Shown: positions 1 through 12,715, counted from the first letter of the stretch. The stretch is DNA of 64,000 nt from Meconema thalassinum (GCA_946902985.2 OX336391.1:75927947-75991946), one strand, 5' to 3'. Notes: generated by a model from the letters alone, not told the origin. Made by a program: numbers and translations.

Positions 1-3000
1 TACGGCACGCGATCAAGTACGACACAACCGTCACACTGAAAATGAAATGTGTTGCCTACACAGCAATTCTATTGTTAATGGCTCTGGCAGATTAGGGGGT
101 CAGGTAGGAAGTTAGGACGTGAAGTTGAGTGTAATAAAGACCGTGACAACAAGTGTGTAGTGATACTGGTCAATGGTTTATTTGACCAGAAATGTAATGT
201 TGGTGCCCCTCTTATTTAGGGTCGGTGCAAACACAATGCAATTTGTTACAATGTAAATAATTGGGTGTGGTGTGGAAGGAGTACAACTTGTAGATGTGTT
301 AGGATTTCTGAGAATACACTTACCGACTGGTGAGACGCCTGGCCACAGAAGGGTATAGCCTCCGGCTGCAACAGACCCAGAGTCCATTCGGGGCCTTTCT
401 TTTATGTGTTTTGGAATCGCTGACTTGGTGTTTCATCAGTTGTTGCTGCTCCAGATAACTCCGAGTGTGAATGTATGTGTGTGTGGCATGTTGTTGGCTA
501 ACCACCTGTAGTAAGTGGCCGCCTGCTTGCTGTGTTAAGATAATGTACTGTTTTGCTGTGTTTCCAGCCTGGGGGTAGTTCTGGGGCGGATGAGGGTGTT
601 TAATGTAGGGGTAGATGCGTCGTCCTTGTAGAATGGTTATTGATGTGTTTGTAGATGAGCAGCTTGTGGGTGTGTGTGGGTTCAGTGGCGTAAGCCACCT
701 ATCCTTGGAGGGTGTAATGTCCTGAGGGTGTAGGGCCCCTGGGGCTATAACAATATATTTAAATTTCACATTTTTTTTATAATTGTCGCTGTTAAAACCT
801 CAAACCAAATGTTCATTAAGACGCATGTTATCAACTGTACATGTGAGTGTGTTTTTGTCGGTCTTTGTTATTCATTTAGCAAATCTTGCGTCGTTTTATG
901 ATTTTTACATGGGCGTCGCGTAACCAACTCAACGTGGCGTTCAACTTATTCTGGCTGTAGCTCGTGCATTATTAGACGTACGGACAAACAAAAGACACTT
1001 CTGGATAGCTAAAACCATGCTCTTTCGTTCTGTTTAGCTTATTTTCTTTTAACCCCATGTTTTGGTCATTTTAAACCGCGTTGATTGAAAACAAAATTTA
1101 AAAAAAATCGTGCGGTTTTTTGTTTTTTATCGACCGGAAGTGACCGAATGTTGCTTTTCTTACGTTTTTTAGAACCTTCATGTTCTCCTCTTTCATTTGA
1201 TACCATACTTTGTCAATTTTGGATAAACGATTCGGTTTTTACGGGCGCTCCAGGAATATCCTGGAATTCCAGGTTTCTAGGTCTGGAAAACAAGGAAGCC
1301 GGCATCGGAAGCTTGGAGAATTTTAGTATGTTGTTCCCCAGGGTCAAGTTGTCAAATTCGCAGAAAATTAGCTTTATATGATTTTTTTCAACCTTAAATC
1401 CTAAAATGCCTGGGCTAATCGGAGTCTAACCAATTGTAACTCTTATCTGGGCTCAGTGCTCTGAGGAAGCTTACAACTAGTAAAAAATACCATGATTGAA
1501 ACATCTTACTCGCACAATTCACATTAAAATAACATAGTCACCAGCCCCATAGTAAGAATGTGTCCATCTCATGTCCCTAGATTGCGATATTGACTCATGA
1601 ACCTCCCAATTTGCCTTCGGACATCTTAGCAAGCAACTCCGTTAGGTTACAATACAGGTGGTTTGAGGTTATCAGCAATTTACACTAACAACAAAAGAAG
1701 TGGTCCGAGAGTAGAGTGTCTACCTAATGTACGATTATCACACGTAGTGATTTGAGTTGTCTCAATGGTTCACAACATATGAAAACACAGATAGTACTCC
1801 TAACACAGTCAAAAACGTCTCTTAAAGAAAATCACAACTAATAAAGGGCCCCTAGTACTCTTTTAATGTTGCACAATTTGCATTGAGCTATCATGGCCAT
1901 CAGCCCTCTGCACTCAATGTTTTCACCTAATATTAAAAGATCGCACCAAGTGTTTTGAGTTGTTTCAGGGGTTCATAGCTTATATTTTAGAAATTAAGCA
2001 TGTCAGAACGTAGATACTGTACCCGAATTCGTGGTATGACCTATGTCAGACTCGCCCACAAAAATTAAGCATGAAGTTTTGTAAATATATTGAGGCTGGA
2101 AGTTGGACTCGAGACCTGTTTGACGACAGGGAAGAGCAGTGCAAAGGTGTGGACCAATCAGAAATTAGATGGTTAAAAATAAACATCAAGGAAGGAAGAG
2201 ACAGTTTTTATTGTAACTCCTCCGAGGTATACAACCCCCTCAACAAAAATAGGTGAGCGAAGGTGTTGCTTGTTGCTAGGCAAAGATCACGTGATGACGG
2301 GGACCAATGAACGAATTTCTTGATGCAAATACCCGCCTATGCAATTATGATATTGTGAGTAAATATACTAAATTTGAGGCTTGGAATAATTAGAAATATT
2401 TGTTTAAGAAATTGTTTTGGAGAGATTTCCGAAGATATTTGCCTCAAATCGACAGAAATTAGATATGTAGAGATACCCGCCAGAATCACGCGCGAAACGC
2501 AGTGGTTGTGCAAGAATCGGAGGGAGGAAGGAGACCTTGGCGTCCATTAGAGTTAGATTGTTCGGGAGACATTTGAAGGGGCTGGTCGTGTCACTCTGTG
2601 ACTCTGTAGCACGCTTGGGAAATGCTTGACGGCAGATCGAATAAAGAAAGTGCTTCAATTAAATGATATATGATTTGAGATTCATGTGCAAGTTAAGAGA
2701 TGAATACACAAAATATTTTTGGTGAAGTTTTGAGAGAATTTATGAAATAATTCGTGTGAGAAATATTGTCACCGCAGACAAAGAAATTTACCCGTGAGCA
2801 GTGAAGTGCTTTTGAGAAAGGTGATCGTTGAAAGACCAGAACGAAGTGAGTGTGAAGTGAACGGAATTGAAAGTGTGTAATTGAAAGACAATATATCAGA
2901 GTGAAACATTGTATGAAATTGAAAGTTCATTTATATATTGCACATTCTGAAAATGGAAGATTTCACGAAAATATGGTTGAGAGGGACATTGTGTGATCTA

Positions 3001-4585
3001 CAGTGAAGATGTAGGTCATGTGCTAAATATGCAGTGGGAAATGTAGCCTGCGTTATGGTCTCGGGAGTATCAGAAGTGACTTGTCCTAATATGTCGGGAA
3101 GTAGACATGATATTTTCAGGGCGACATCAAGATCGCAATGCTATACAACATCCTGAACTGAACATTTAAAATCTGAGTATGGAATCCGACGAGGATAAAT
3201 TCGAGATGCCAAGAACAGAAGAGCGGTACGAGTTGAAGAACAAGGGAGAAGCAGAAACCAGGGTTCGAAACAGGAAGGAGATTATGGGCGAACGAGGCAT
3301 TCCGAAGGGGCGAATCATCATGGACGTGCATGGTGTAACTCCATGGACCTGTGGTGGTGTACCTTGAGCAGTCTAGGTGTAACATCATGGAGCTGTGAGG
3401 TGTCCGGAGGTGTTGACGTCGAACCAAGGAATGTGCCTGAAGCTCAAACCGCAGCACGTATGATTATACGTAATTCTCATCGTTTGAACAACTATACCCT
3501 GCTCAAAGTAAGACAATATGTCACTTTATGGAGTTCAGTTCTGTAGTAATGCGACTTAGAAGCCTGCCTGTAAATGACCATTTCAATATTTTCCTATTTT
3601 TGTAAGTTTATATATTTTCGGCTTTTGAAATTATTGTAGCGTTTTTGATGGATACTTTTGAAGTCAGTTTTATCTGTGATTTCGTCATAGTAATTGAGGA
3701 GTTAATTTTTAGGAGGACAATTCGAGTCCTTGGTTCGATCTTTTCGGAGACTTCATTTTCATTGCTTTTGGAGTAATGATTTGTGGATGGGAGATTTTCG
3801 CGTCTTAAAGGATTTTCCTATTTTATATGATTTTCGCATTTCGATTAAATATCGTAATGTCTTTTTTTAATTTTTGGAATTTTCATATTTTTGGATTTTG
3901 AAAAATCCTATTTTTGGATTTTTGGTTTTGACATTATCTGATTTGATCATTCTCAGATATAATTAAAAATGTATTGAACTTTGAATTAAAGATTTTTGAA
4001 TATAATCAATGCCAGATCATATGTTGGAAGTCAGCTGTTATGACAAAGTCAGAGAATGATTTTCTCACAAACAATCTGAGATTGTTTTATTATCTGGAGA
4101 CTAACGAATCGAACACGATTAATGAGTTACCGTGAAATGAAGGCTGTAATTACGGAATTATTCCAGTTAATGTTGAAAATATTTTATGAAAGAGATAAAT
4201 GTTTTTGAAACTGCACTACTAAAGAATGTTACATTTGTTGTGTTGGTTATTGAAAGGAAGCTATGAAGCTTTGTAGAATGCTATTGTTATTAAAAGCTTA
4301 TTATATAATACCAGAGAATTGAAAGAGGAACCTATAGATAATGTTGAGGTGTATATTAATCAGTTGTCAGTTATATTGAGAAGCAACGCATTGTTTCATT
4401 TTAGGCGTGCAATGATTCAACTCCGGTTGGGCAATGCAGGTGAGCATACTATTCCCTGTTACCTTGCCTGGAGAAAAATGGTAAGTGAAGGATTCACTAG
4501 TATTGGAAGAGTGATAATCTACGAGAATGGCAACGTTGGCTGATGTGAAGTGAAATGTAAGTTGAAGGAAATGTAATTTGAAGGC
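1..4585. other. Unassigned sequence, no recognisable gene
   Basis: I see no protein-like open frame, RNA gene or transposon terminus here. The first 750 bases are GT-rich. About 2,290-3,000 is rich in GA and in TGAAGTGAA-like words. About 3,700-4,010 is T-rich. The short open frames present (the longest codes for 149 residues at 320-769, minus) show no domain and have low-complexity composition. It could be intron, intergenic DNA or decayed repeat. Confidence 0.6.
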
Positions 4586-4684
4586 AGTATCCTGTTTGTT
4601 GGAACGAGGCAGGCCTAATGTTGTGTTGTGAATTGTTTAAGGACGGCCTGAGATGTAGTATCCCGTTTGTTGGAACGAGGCAGG
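4586..4684 (+). repeat. 71-bp tandem repeat, target of the BEL insertion
   Basis: The word AGTATCCTGTTTGTTGGAAC recurs (with one change) at 4586 and 4657, a 71-bp period. The second unit is cut at GCAGG by the retrotransposon and continues after it at 16,762 (GCAGGCCTAATGTTGTG, as in unit 1). It is a simple local duplication that shows exactly where the element entered. Confidence 0.8.
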
Positions 4685-7136
4685 GGGGTAGATTATAGGC
4701 TAGGGAATAACCCACCCACCAAGGGATGATGATTAAGAGAGGGAAGTAGATTTGGGATTGGAGAAAAAGGATAGAAAAATAGGAGGAGAGTCCCACAAAA
4801 TTAATGAGTTCAACTTTAAATACCTTTAGAGGCAGTTGCCACTGAAAATTAACACCTTGATACCTAAAATAGGTACGAGCTTGGTCGAGGCCAACGGGAA
4901 CCGCAACTAAGACTTGGGCAGTTTGCCAGAGAGAGGCTTTAGTGTGTTTCCTCCCAAGCACGAATGAAAGTACTATAGGGAAGGGTGATGGTCTGGCCAG
5001 ACAGATAGTAAAAGCTTTATTGAGGGTGAACGAGGGCATAAACCTAGGAAGAGCTAGGAAAGCCAGGATCCTGCCTAACTGTAGTATCAGAGAAATGATG
5101 AATCCAAAAACAAATATTTAATTTATTTAACAATTCAGGATTAATTAATCTTTTTAACAAATACATATTTTTTAATCTTATTAGCAATTTGAGGTCGCAG
5201 ACCTCCGACAACATTAAACGGTTGCTCCAGGCAATTGACAATTTACAAGGTTTCAAACCTTACATTTTTCTAAAATCTTTATAAGATTTAAACAAATGAG
5301 CAATGAAATAATTAAAGCTTGAACGTGAATTGGAGTACAAAAAGTGCACCTTAAGAAATTCAGGAGAGAATGTTCTAGAGAAAGTGACAACTTCGAATAT
5401 AACAATAATGAAACCATGAAAAATAGGATAGAAGTTCCTACAACTTCTTATATTTATACAGAATTATTATATGAGAATTATACAAAGGAGGACAGGTCAC
5501 TTACTGTGAAACCTGAAGAAAGTGAAAAGGAAAGTTCTGGACTTCCCAAGTTTGAGCAGGAATCACTCGCCAAATGGGACAGTTTCCATTTCGTGAAACC
5601 TGAACATGACTCGCTCAAGAGTTTAAAGAAATGTTCTCCCTGAGTATAGGAAAGGGACAACGTGATTTAAACTTGTATCACACAAGCAATTATGCAGAAT
5701 TTAAATAATGTTAAACTAGCAAAGTTGGAAGGGCACTTCGTGGGTAACACCTATAGAAAGTTACAATTTTATAAGTAATGGTTGTTAGTAGAAGGTTAAG
5801 GAAAGATCATTGGGATATAGGATCAATGTTCATGGCCGTATTTGAATATAACCGGACGATCGCGACGCGGTAGAAACGTGGAGCAAGCACTGATTATCAC
5901 TATAGTCTGTAAAGATTGATGCAAAGTTCACTATAGAAACACTAAAGTTCATAAAAAAAAGAAAGTTATTGCAATTATGGAAAGAACTGATTGCACTATA
6001 TAAGTGAGAGTCTATTTCTTGAAAAAGTTGTGATTTACAATCAAATGCGCCATAGAATGTTCCAGAGGTTCCAGCGGTGGAAGAAAGTTAGCTATTACAA
6101 AAATTTGTAAGGAAGATTCCTCATTTTAAATATCATTGTCCCAAGTGAGCGAGAAACACTTGACGACAAGACTCGCAGATAGAGTACAAGATCTCGAAGG
6201 TTCCAGAACGACCTTAGCAGAAAAATGGGGTTGAGAAAATCCAACGGAGGAAATAGCTTTATAATTATAGACAGCGGGTATTAGATAATATCCCACGTAG
6301 CGAGAGGATTTCTCGTTTGAATAGCTTAAGAAAAGCTCTTTCTTAGTAAGGTTGGCTTATACAAGCAAAAGCTCAACATGGCAAATCCCACGAAGAATGA
6401 TTATTGCCCCAAAGTAAATAATCTCACACTGCCTATAAATTATAATTAAAAGCACTTGGAAGTTAAAACCATGAAGATGAGGTTAAAACTTTTTAAAAAT
6501 GGTACTTATCTTGATTTCATGTTGAAGTCGAAGTTTCCGTTGATGATTACTTAGCCAACATGGCGTAAAAGAGGGTGAGCCTCTTGGTTTGAGGAGGCAA
6601 GCTCGAGCGGAGCTTTGACTGAACGAGTCAACTGCAGACGGAGAAGTGAGAGCAGCTCAACGGAGCACGGAGGGACCAAGAAAGAGGGGAAAGAGTGGGG
6701 GGTAGGAGACAAAAGGAGAACATATAAACATTGCCAACTTGAAAATAAAACATTTATCTTCTATTGCTGAGCCGGTCTTCTAAGAGTTGATCACAGTTGA
6801 TACTAGCGCAGCATGGTGAGTAAAGAAGTGGACGTAGTCCTCTTACTCCAAGAGAAAATAGCTGACGATGGTAACAAGATCTGGTAGCCAAATGGATAAG
6901 TAAGTCCTCTAGCACCAGGTAGAGTTGAGGAGCTTCAGAGATTCGCTGCGAGGTGACGCTAGGTGGGTCACAGAAGTTATATATCTGAAACAGACTTATG
7001 AAGACATAAGAGATATGCCCAACAAGGAGAAAACAGATGATCACTGTTGGTGTTTGACAAAGAGGAAGGAAGAAATGAACATGCAAAGAGCAATAAAAAT
7101 TATATCTCAGGTACCGTGTATTCAAAGAATACACCA
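4685..7136 (-). repeat. BEL 3' LTR (2,452 bp)
   Basis: This segment is repeated almost base for base at 12,721-16,761 once the LINE there is removed. It ends at the shared ...TACACCA on the plus strand (TGGTGTA in element sense). At about 2.45 kb it is long for a BEL LTR. It contains a plus-strand (antisense) open frame of 99 codons at 5,344-5,643 and a minus-strand frame at 5,044-5,256, both preserved in the other LTR. With so few differences between LTRs this preservation says little about function. Confidence 0.93.
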
Positions 7137-7175
7137 TACTGGGGGAGCAAACACCAACAGAGAGCAAATAAACAG

Positions 7176-8531
7176 TTACACATTTATTGGAAGAGGAGCG
7201 ATCAAAGACAAGGGTCTTGTAATCGAACCGTTAATGGTCATAACTCTGACCACCCTGACTCTCCCATCTCTTCCAGGGTAACATTTGGTCACTCTACCGG
7301 AAGTCCAGACTAGAGGGGGAGAAACATCCCTAACCAAGACCAAGTCCCCCACTTTAATGTCGGGACTGGAAAGAAACCACTTCTGCCTCCGTTGCAAGGA
7401 AGTTAAATATTCCAAGTTCCATCTCTTCCAAAAAGAATTACGGAGGGCTTCAAGTTTACGCCAAACAATAGGTAGATTAAAATCCCTGTAAGAATTAGGG
7501 AGAGGAGGAGGGGCAGAAAGAGAAGTGCCGATAAGGAAGTGACCAGGGGTGAGTGGAAGTAGGTCATCAGGGTCATTGGAAAGCGGAGTTAAAGGGCGAG
7601 AGTTAACAACACCTTCAATCAGAACAGACAGTGAATTGAATTCTTCGTAAGTCAGAATTCGATTACCTAAGACTTTTCTTAAATGACGTTTAGTGAGCTT
7701 TACGCAAGATTCCCACCTACCACCATGATGCGGAGCGTAAGGAGGTATGAAGCGCCATTTGAAACCTTTTGAATAAGAAAAATTAGAGATTTGTTCCATG
7801 GCAGGAGAGGAAGTGAGAGCTTTCTTCCACAGGGAAGCTGCGCCCTGAAAGGTGGAAGCGTTATCAGAGAATATCTCAGAAGGAACACCACGCCTAGCGG
7901 TGAAACGAGAGACAGCTGATAAAAAATAAGAAGTAGAAGCATTCGTTACTAGTTCCAAGTGGATTGCGCCGGTAACCATGCAAACAAAGAGAGAAACATA
8001 AAGCTTACCAAACAATTTGCGTTTAGCTTCAGGAGAGTTTCGTTGATATTGGAACGGACCCATATAGTCCACGCCAGTTAAAGCAAATGGGCGTATAGGA
8101 GAAGAACGAAAAGAGGGCAGATCGCTCATTAATTGAGTGTTGATTTTAGGTTTCGCTTTGAAACAAGGAATGCACTTATGAATTACAGAAGAAACTTCAT
8201 GAATTCCATTTACAATCCAGTACTTTTCCCTTAAGAGGCAAAGCAGAGTACGTGTACCAACATGAAGATTACGGTAATGAAAGTCACGTATAATTAAGGA
8301 AGTTACGTGATGTTTGGAAGGCAAAATAACAGGATGCTTTTTGTCTTCAGAGAGTAAAGATTGCGAGAGCCTTCCACCTACCCTGAGTAACCCATGGTCA
8401 TCAAGAAACGGGGCTAAAGCACGAAGACGGCTGGATTTGGGAAGATCTCTTTTAGAAGAAAGCAATGACAATTCAGAAGAAAAGGCTTCTTGCTGTGTCA
8501 GTTGTAAAATCTTAATGGTAGCGAGATTCAA
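7176..8531 (-). pseudogene. BEL pol, integrase-containing C-terminal part, separated by a frameshift
   Basis: The 451-codon frame is the downstream part of BEL pol. It has the integrase zinc-binding H-H-C-C region (HYRNLHVGTRTLL ... CIPC, residues about 85-125) and then the retroviral integrase core. The core shows D of GVDYMGPF, D of IFSDNAST and E of GGRWESCVK as the likely catalytic triad. A C-terminal domain of the type usual in BEL pol follows (LVLVRD, about 400-440). It would integrate the cDNA in the nucleus. The frame overlaps the end of gag-pol by 4 bases in another frame. The break coincides with a tandem 5-base TTGAA duplication, which shifts the frame. Without recoding, this copy cannot make integrase. 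Confidence 0.9.
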
Positions 8532-11500
8532 TTCAATTTAGGGAGAAGAGGTTGGTCAACCACAAGATATTTCCATCTAAGGAGATAGGCGACAATCCGT
8601 AGTAATTTATGAAAAGAAGAATAGCGGGACAACAAGGGATGAGATGCGTTGGAAACAAGACACGAAGCAATGGGTAGAGGTACTTTAGCGTCAGGCAAGT
8701 TGGAGTTTGTAGCTGGGGGTTTAGAAGGCCATGAGGAAGATTCTTCGATTAGCCACGAGGGCCCATGCCAGTACAATTGGGAAGCTGCCAATTGAGAGGG
8801 TAAACAACCACGAGAGATAATATCAGCTGGATTATCCGCACTGGGAACATGCCTCCATTGACATCCAGAAGAAAGAGTTTGAATTTTGGAAACCATGTTT
8901 GCAACGAAAGTTTGCCAGTGAGAAGGGTTCTTGGCGATCCAAGAAAGGGCGATCATGGAATCGCTCCAGAGATAGATTTGCGAGAATTCGACCTTTAATA
9001 CTTCCCGTAATTTCTTGAAAAGTTCTGCAGCCATTAGTGCAGCGCACAGTTCGAGCCTAGGCAAAGTGATAGTTTTAAGAGGAGCGACCTTCGATTTGGC
9101 ACAAACAAGGTTGGAAACTGGAGATCCATAGAGTGAATCGTAATAAACTAAATATGCACAGCAACCATAAGCTTTTTCGGAACTGTCCGCGAACACATGA
9201 AGGAAAAAAGATGCATTAGAATGAGAGCTGATTAAATTCCTGGGAATTTCAATAAGGGAAAGATCCAGCAAATTGCTGCGAAACGAGAGCCAACGATTAA
9301 GAAAAGAAAGAGGGACAGTATCATCCCATTCACATTTAAGCGACCACAGCTCTTGCATGAAGAGTTTGGCTATAACGATAACTGGGGCAAGGAATTGAAG
9401 TGGGTCAAAAATTTTTGCAATTTCAGAGAGAATTTGTCTTTTTGTATTAGGAAGCTCTTCTGCGAGCGAAACTTTATAGATAAGAGTGTCAGTGCTAGTG
9501 CACCAGTGAACTCTTAGAGTTTTTATAGATTCGGAGTTACCACAAATTTCGACAGAAGAAGGATCTACGTCTTCGGTGGGAAACTGAGCGAGAAACTCAG
9601 GGGAGTTGGAGTTCCACTTATGGAGTGGGAAACCTCCATTCCTTAGTAATGCCTGAAGTTCTAAAGATACAAAAGAAGCTTCCTCCAAAGAGGGGAAGGA
9701 TTGCAAATAATCGTCAACATAGAATGACGTAGTTAGTGCTTCAGAGGCTTTGGGGTTAAATAAATGACCATCTTGAGAGGCTAGCAAATGTAGGGATCGG
9801 ATAGCAAGGAAAGCAGAGGGTTTTAAGCCATAAGTAACCGTTTTCAAGCGAAATACCTTAATGGGCTTACTGGTTTCATCACGCCACAAGATTCTTTGAA
9901 GATCTCGTTGTTCTGGTTGAATTAACACTTGACGGTACATCTGTTTTATGTCGGCTATGACAGCTATGGGAAATAATCGAAAATTTAAGAGTATAGCAGA
10001 TAAATCTGATTGAATAGCAGGACCAGAATAAAGAGTGTCGTTAAGGCTGTTGCCATTAACGTCGGGTGATGAACCATTGAAAACAACTCGAATTTTATCT
10101 TTTACAAGAGGGTTTTTCCACACGGGATGATGATTTAAATAAACCGTTTCAATTGGGGGGTGCAATTCATCATTAGATTTGTTAACAACTTCCATATGAT
10201 CTAAGCTTTCATACTCATCCATGAAATCAGTGTACTGTTGTTTAACAAGAGGTTCCTTTTTGAATTTGCTCTCGATAGCAAAGAGAGCTTTTCGAGCTTT
10301 AGACTGAGAGTTGATAAGTTTAGGAGGATTATTTAATCTTGGCATTTGAACGACGAACCGGCCATCAGCAGAACGAGTGGTGGTATTTAAAAAACGTTGC
10401 TCACAGAATTCATTTTCTGAAGAGGTTACATTAGGAGAATCAATATTTTCAAGTCTCCAGAACTGTTCCAGGTCGGTATTGGAGAAGTAACATTGCGATG
10501 CAGGTTGAGGAGAATAATGGGGAAGTTGACCGGTGACGATCCATCCAAAATTAGTGTCTCTGGCAACCACGTTTGAGGATAACTTACGAACCTGTTTACG
10601 TAGGCAATTCCAGAAAACATTGGCACTAAAAAGTATGTCAATAGGGTTCTGCATATTGAAACAAGGATCGGCTAGCCTTAAATGCGAGGGAATGTTTAAC
10701 CCTGAAATATCCACAGAGTGACTTGGAGTGTCTTCTCCAATGCTATTAAGAATTAGACAATTAAGTTTAAGAAAGTTGTTTCTATGACAAGTATCTCTTA
10801 TAGTTAGCTTTGAGAATTGTAAAGCTTGCGATTTTGAGCTGTTGATGCCCGACACATTGATAGAAGTGGGGTTTACAGGTAGACCTAGTTTTCTAATCAA
10901 GGAATTAGATACAAAATCATGAGTTGCCGCTGAGTCTAGAAGACCGCGTGCACGGACCCAGTTGCCAAAGTTATCCTGAACGTCAATTTGGACAGTAGAC
11001 AACAATACTTGCGCACTGCGAATGGACTTAGCATTCTGAATATAAGATGAAGCATTAGAATTGTTAGCACTATCATTTTTCGGCGAAGTAGATGCTGTCG
11101 ATGACCTTGCCTGATCATGACGATGTAGCAGAGTATGATGAGCCTTTTCACAATGGTAGCAAAGTCTTGTGGACTTACAGTTAGAAGCAGAATGCGTGGG
11201 CGCTAGGCAGTTGAAACAATGTTTGTTTTGAGCGACTAATTTTCGTCTGTCATCGACTGACATTTCTTTAAAGGATTTGCAGAGGTATAGGGCATGGGGA
11301 TCTTTACAAAGTATGCACTTTACAGGTTCGTTTAAACTTTTGCGAGGTTCGCTTTGCGTGTTTAAAACAATAGAGCTAGCAACACGACGTTCACTAGACC
11401 TAGTTGGGTAACCAGTAATGTTTGATTTGAATTTGGATGAGCTGGACCCGGGTTTTTGGGTATTGGACGCTGAGCGTTCACTTTTGGATTTGATGGACAT

Positions 11501-12454
11501 TAATTCGAATTTGGAACTAGGAGATGAAGGTTCACTTTGATTAGCTAGAGCGGTTAAAAGTTGGCATCTAGCGTTTATGAAAGTGACTAAATGCTCGTAA
11601 GAGTAGTCGTCTTCCTTAGAAAGTTCAATTTCCCAAGCTTTGAGGGTAGCAGCATCAACTTTAGAGACTACTAAATGTATTAGGAAAGTATCCCAATGTT
11701 CAGTAGGTTGATCTAATTGGGACAAAGCTTTAACGTGGAGTTGGGTAGTATCAATTAAAGTACGCAAACTAGTGACGTCATTGTGCTGTGACGCAGGTAG
11801 GTTAAATAGAGCCTTAATATGGCGTTGAATACGTAAACGTGAATTTCCATATCTTTCTTTTAATAAGTTAAAGGCAATGGGGTAATTTTCGGCACGCAGA
11901 GGAAGTGCTTCAACTAACTGCAAAGCTTGACCTCGAAGGATAGATCTCAAGTAATGAAACTTGTAAATGACTTGAATGTCTTCATTGTCATGAACAAGGG
12001 AGCAAAATAATTCATAGAAATAATCCCAAGTGGATTCATCTCCAGAAAAATGGGGTAAATCAATTTTCGGTAAAGTAGGTTTGGGCTTGTGAGTGCCCTC
12101 ACGGAAAGAAGTTTGGGGTTCGTGAAGGGAACCAAGAACAGAAGCGTCCTTTTTCTGCTCCTCTTCGAGTTGGCGTATTATTTTGAAAGCAGAACCTATG
12201 CCTTCGTAATATAAGTTCTCTACTTCGACACGATCTTCTGTTTGATTGAGCATGCAAGTTTCAATTTCAGTTTGAATGTTACAGTAGTTCTCATAAGAAC
12301 GTTCAAAATCCTTTACACGATGTTTCAACAAATCTAATTGCGCGTCTGAGGGATCTAATTCTTTTATGTACCTTCTGAATCGGGTAATTTGCCCTTTATA
12401 GGATGCTCGTTTAGAAGTAAGTTTTTCATCCTTATCCTTATCAGTGGGAGCCAT
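8528..12454 (-). CDS. BEL Gag-Pol polyprotein: Gag, protease, reverse transcriptase, RNase H
   Basis: One 1,308-codon frame starting MAPTDKDKDE. Residues about 1-300 resemble BEL Gag, with a coiled, charged N-terminus. Cys/His knuckles follow at about 375-440 (CILCKDPHALYLC, CFNCLAPTHSASNC, CYHCEKAHH). A retropepsin-like aspartic protease has GLLDSAATHDFVS at about 505. Reverse transcriptase lies at about 760-1,000: QMYRQVLI for the first catalytic block and FYVDDYLQ for the YVDD active site. RNase H-like segments FADSSEKAYG and LELCAALMAAEL follow, with WSDSMIALSWI. No stop interrupts it. It ends at a TGA created by the frameshift that separates integrase. The start is the first ATG after the primer site and is plausible. 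The encoded activities would package, mature and reverse-transcribe the element RNA. Confidence 0.93.
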   Translation of the reverse strand: MAPTDKDKDEKLTSKRASYKGQITRFRRYIKELDPSDAQLDLLKHRVKDFERSYENYCNIQTEIETCMLNQTEDRVEVENLYYEGIGSAFKIIRQLEEEQKKDASVLGSLHEPQTSFREGTHKPKPTLPKIDLPHFSGDESTWDYFYELFCSLVHDNEDIQVIYKFHYLRSILRGQALQLVEALPLRAENYPIAFNLLKERYGNSRLRIQRHIKALFNLPASQHNDVTSLRTLIDTTQLHVKALSQLDQPTEHWDTFLIHLVVSKVDAATLKAWEIELSKEDDYSYEHLVTFINARCQLLTALANQSEPSSPSSKFELMSIKSKSERSASNTQKPGSSSSKFKSNITGYPTRSSERRVASSIVLNTQSEPRKSLNEPVKCILCKDPHALYLCKSFKEMSVDDRRKLVAQNKHCFNCLAPTHSASNCKSTRLCYHCEKAHHTLLHRHDQARSSTASTSPKNDSANNSNASSYIQNAKSIRSAQVLLSTVQIDVQDNFGNWVRARGLLDSAATHDFVSNSLIRKLGLPVNPTSINVSGINSSKSQALQFSKLTIRDTCHRNNFLKLNCLILNSIGEDTPSHSVDISGLNIPSHLRLADPCFNMQNPIDILFSANVFWNCLRKQVRKLSSNVVARDTNFGWIVTGQLPHYSPQPASQCYFSNTDLEQFWRLENIDSPNVTSSENEFCEQRFLNTTTRSADGRFVVQMPRLNNPPKLINSQSKARKALFAIESKFKKEPLVKQQYTDFMDEYESLDHMEVVNKSNDELHPPIETVYLNHHPVWKNPLVKDKIRVVFNGSSPDVNGNSLNDTLYSGPAIQSDLSAILLNFRLFPIAVIADIKQMYRQVLIQPEQRDLQRILWRDETSKPIKVFRLKTVTYGLKPSAFLAIRSLHLLASQDGHLFNPKASEALTTSFYVDDYLQSFPSLEEASFVSLELQALLRNGGFPLHKWNSNSPEFLAQFPTEDVDPSSVEICGNSESIKTLRVHWCTSTDTLIYKVSLAEELPNTKRQILSEIAKIFDPLQFLAPVIVIAKLFMQELWSLKCEWDDTVPLSFLNRWLSFRSNLLDLSLIEIPRNLISSHSNASFFLHVFADSSEKAYGCCAYLVYYDSLYGSPVSNLVCAKSKVAPLKTITLPRLELCAALMAAELFKKLREVLKVEFSQIYLWSDSMIALSWIAKNPSHWQTFVANMVSKIQTLSSGCQWRHVPSADNPADIISRGCLPSQLAASQLYWHGPSWLIEESSSWPSKPPATNSNLPDAKVPLPIASCLVSNASHPLLSRYSSFHKLLRIVAYLLRWKYLVVDQPLLPKLN

Positions 12455-12696
12455 ATTAAAGAAGGTAAATGAAAATGTAACTCACGAAACTGTGGAACCT
12501 TGGAAATGCTGTCAAGCTGGCAGCAGCGAATTAGTAGAAAGAATGGGACACACCATAGGAGACAGGAGCGGCCTCTTTCCCGTTCACAGGCTTTGCACGA
12601 TGTGGTTATAGCTGAAATATTCAACACAGATATTAGAAATATGCAAAGTATTGTCAAATGACACTATTTTAAAAAGAGAAAAGAAAAAATGGGCTC

Positions 12697-12715
12697 TCCC
12701 GGGTTTCTGGGACCA
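12697..12715 (-). other. BEL primer-binding site
   Basis: In element sense TGGTCCCAGAAACCCGGGA lies 5 bases inside the 5' LTR end. Its complement ends ACCA, i.e. like the 3' end of a charged tRNA, as expected for the minus-strand primer. I cannot assign the tRNA species from memory. Confidence 0.75.

Noticed and set aside
320..769. 149-codon minus-strand frame near the left edge
   Set aside because: Low-complexity CA/GT-derived composition and no domain; likely a by-product of GT-rich DNA.
2404..2658. Small minus-strand coding gene
   Set aside because: No start context, splice signals or family motif; its length is within chance expectation.
7137..7175. Retroviral-type envelope gene downstream of BEL pol
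   Set aside because: Only about 40 bases separate pol from the 3' LTR, so there is no room for one.
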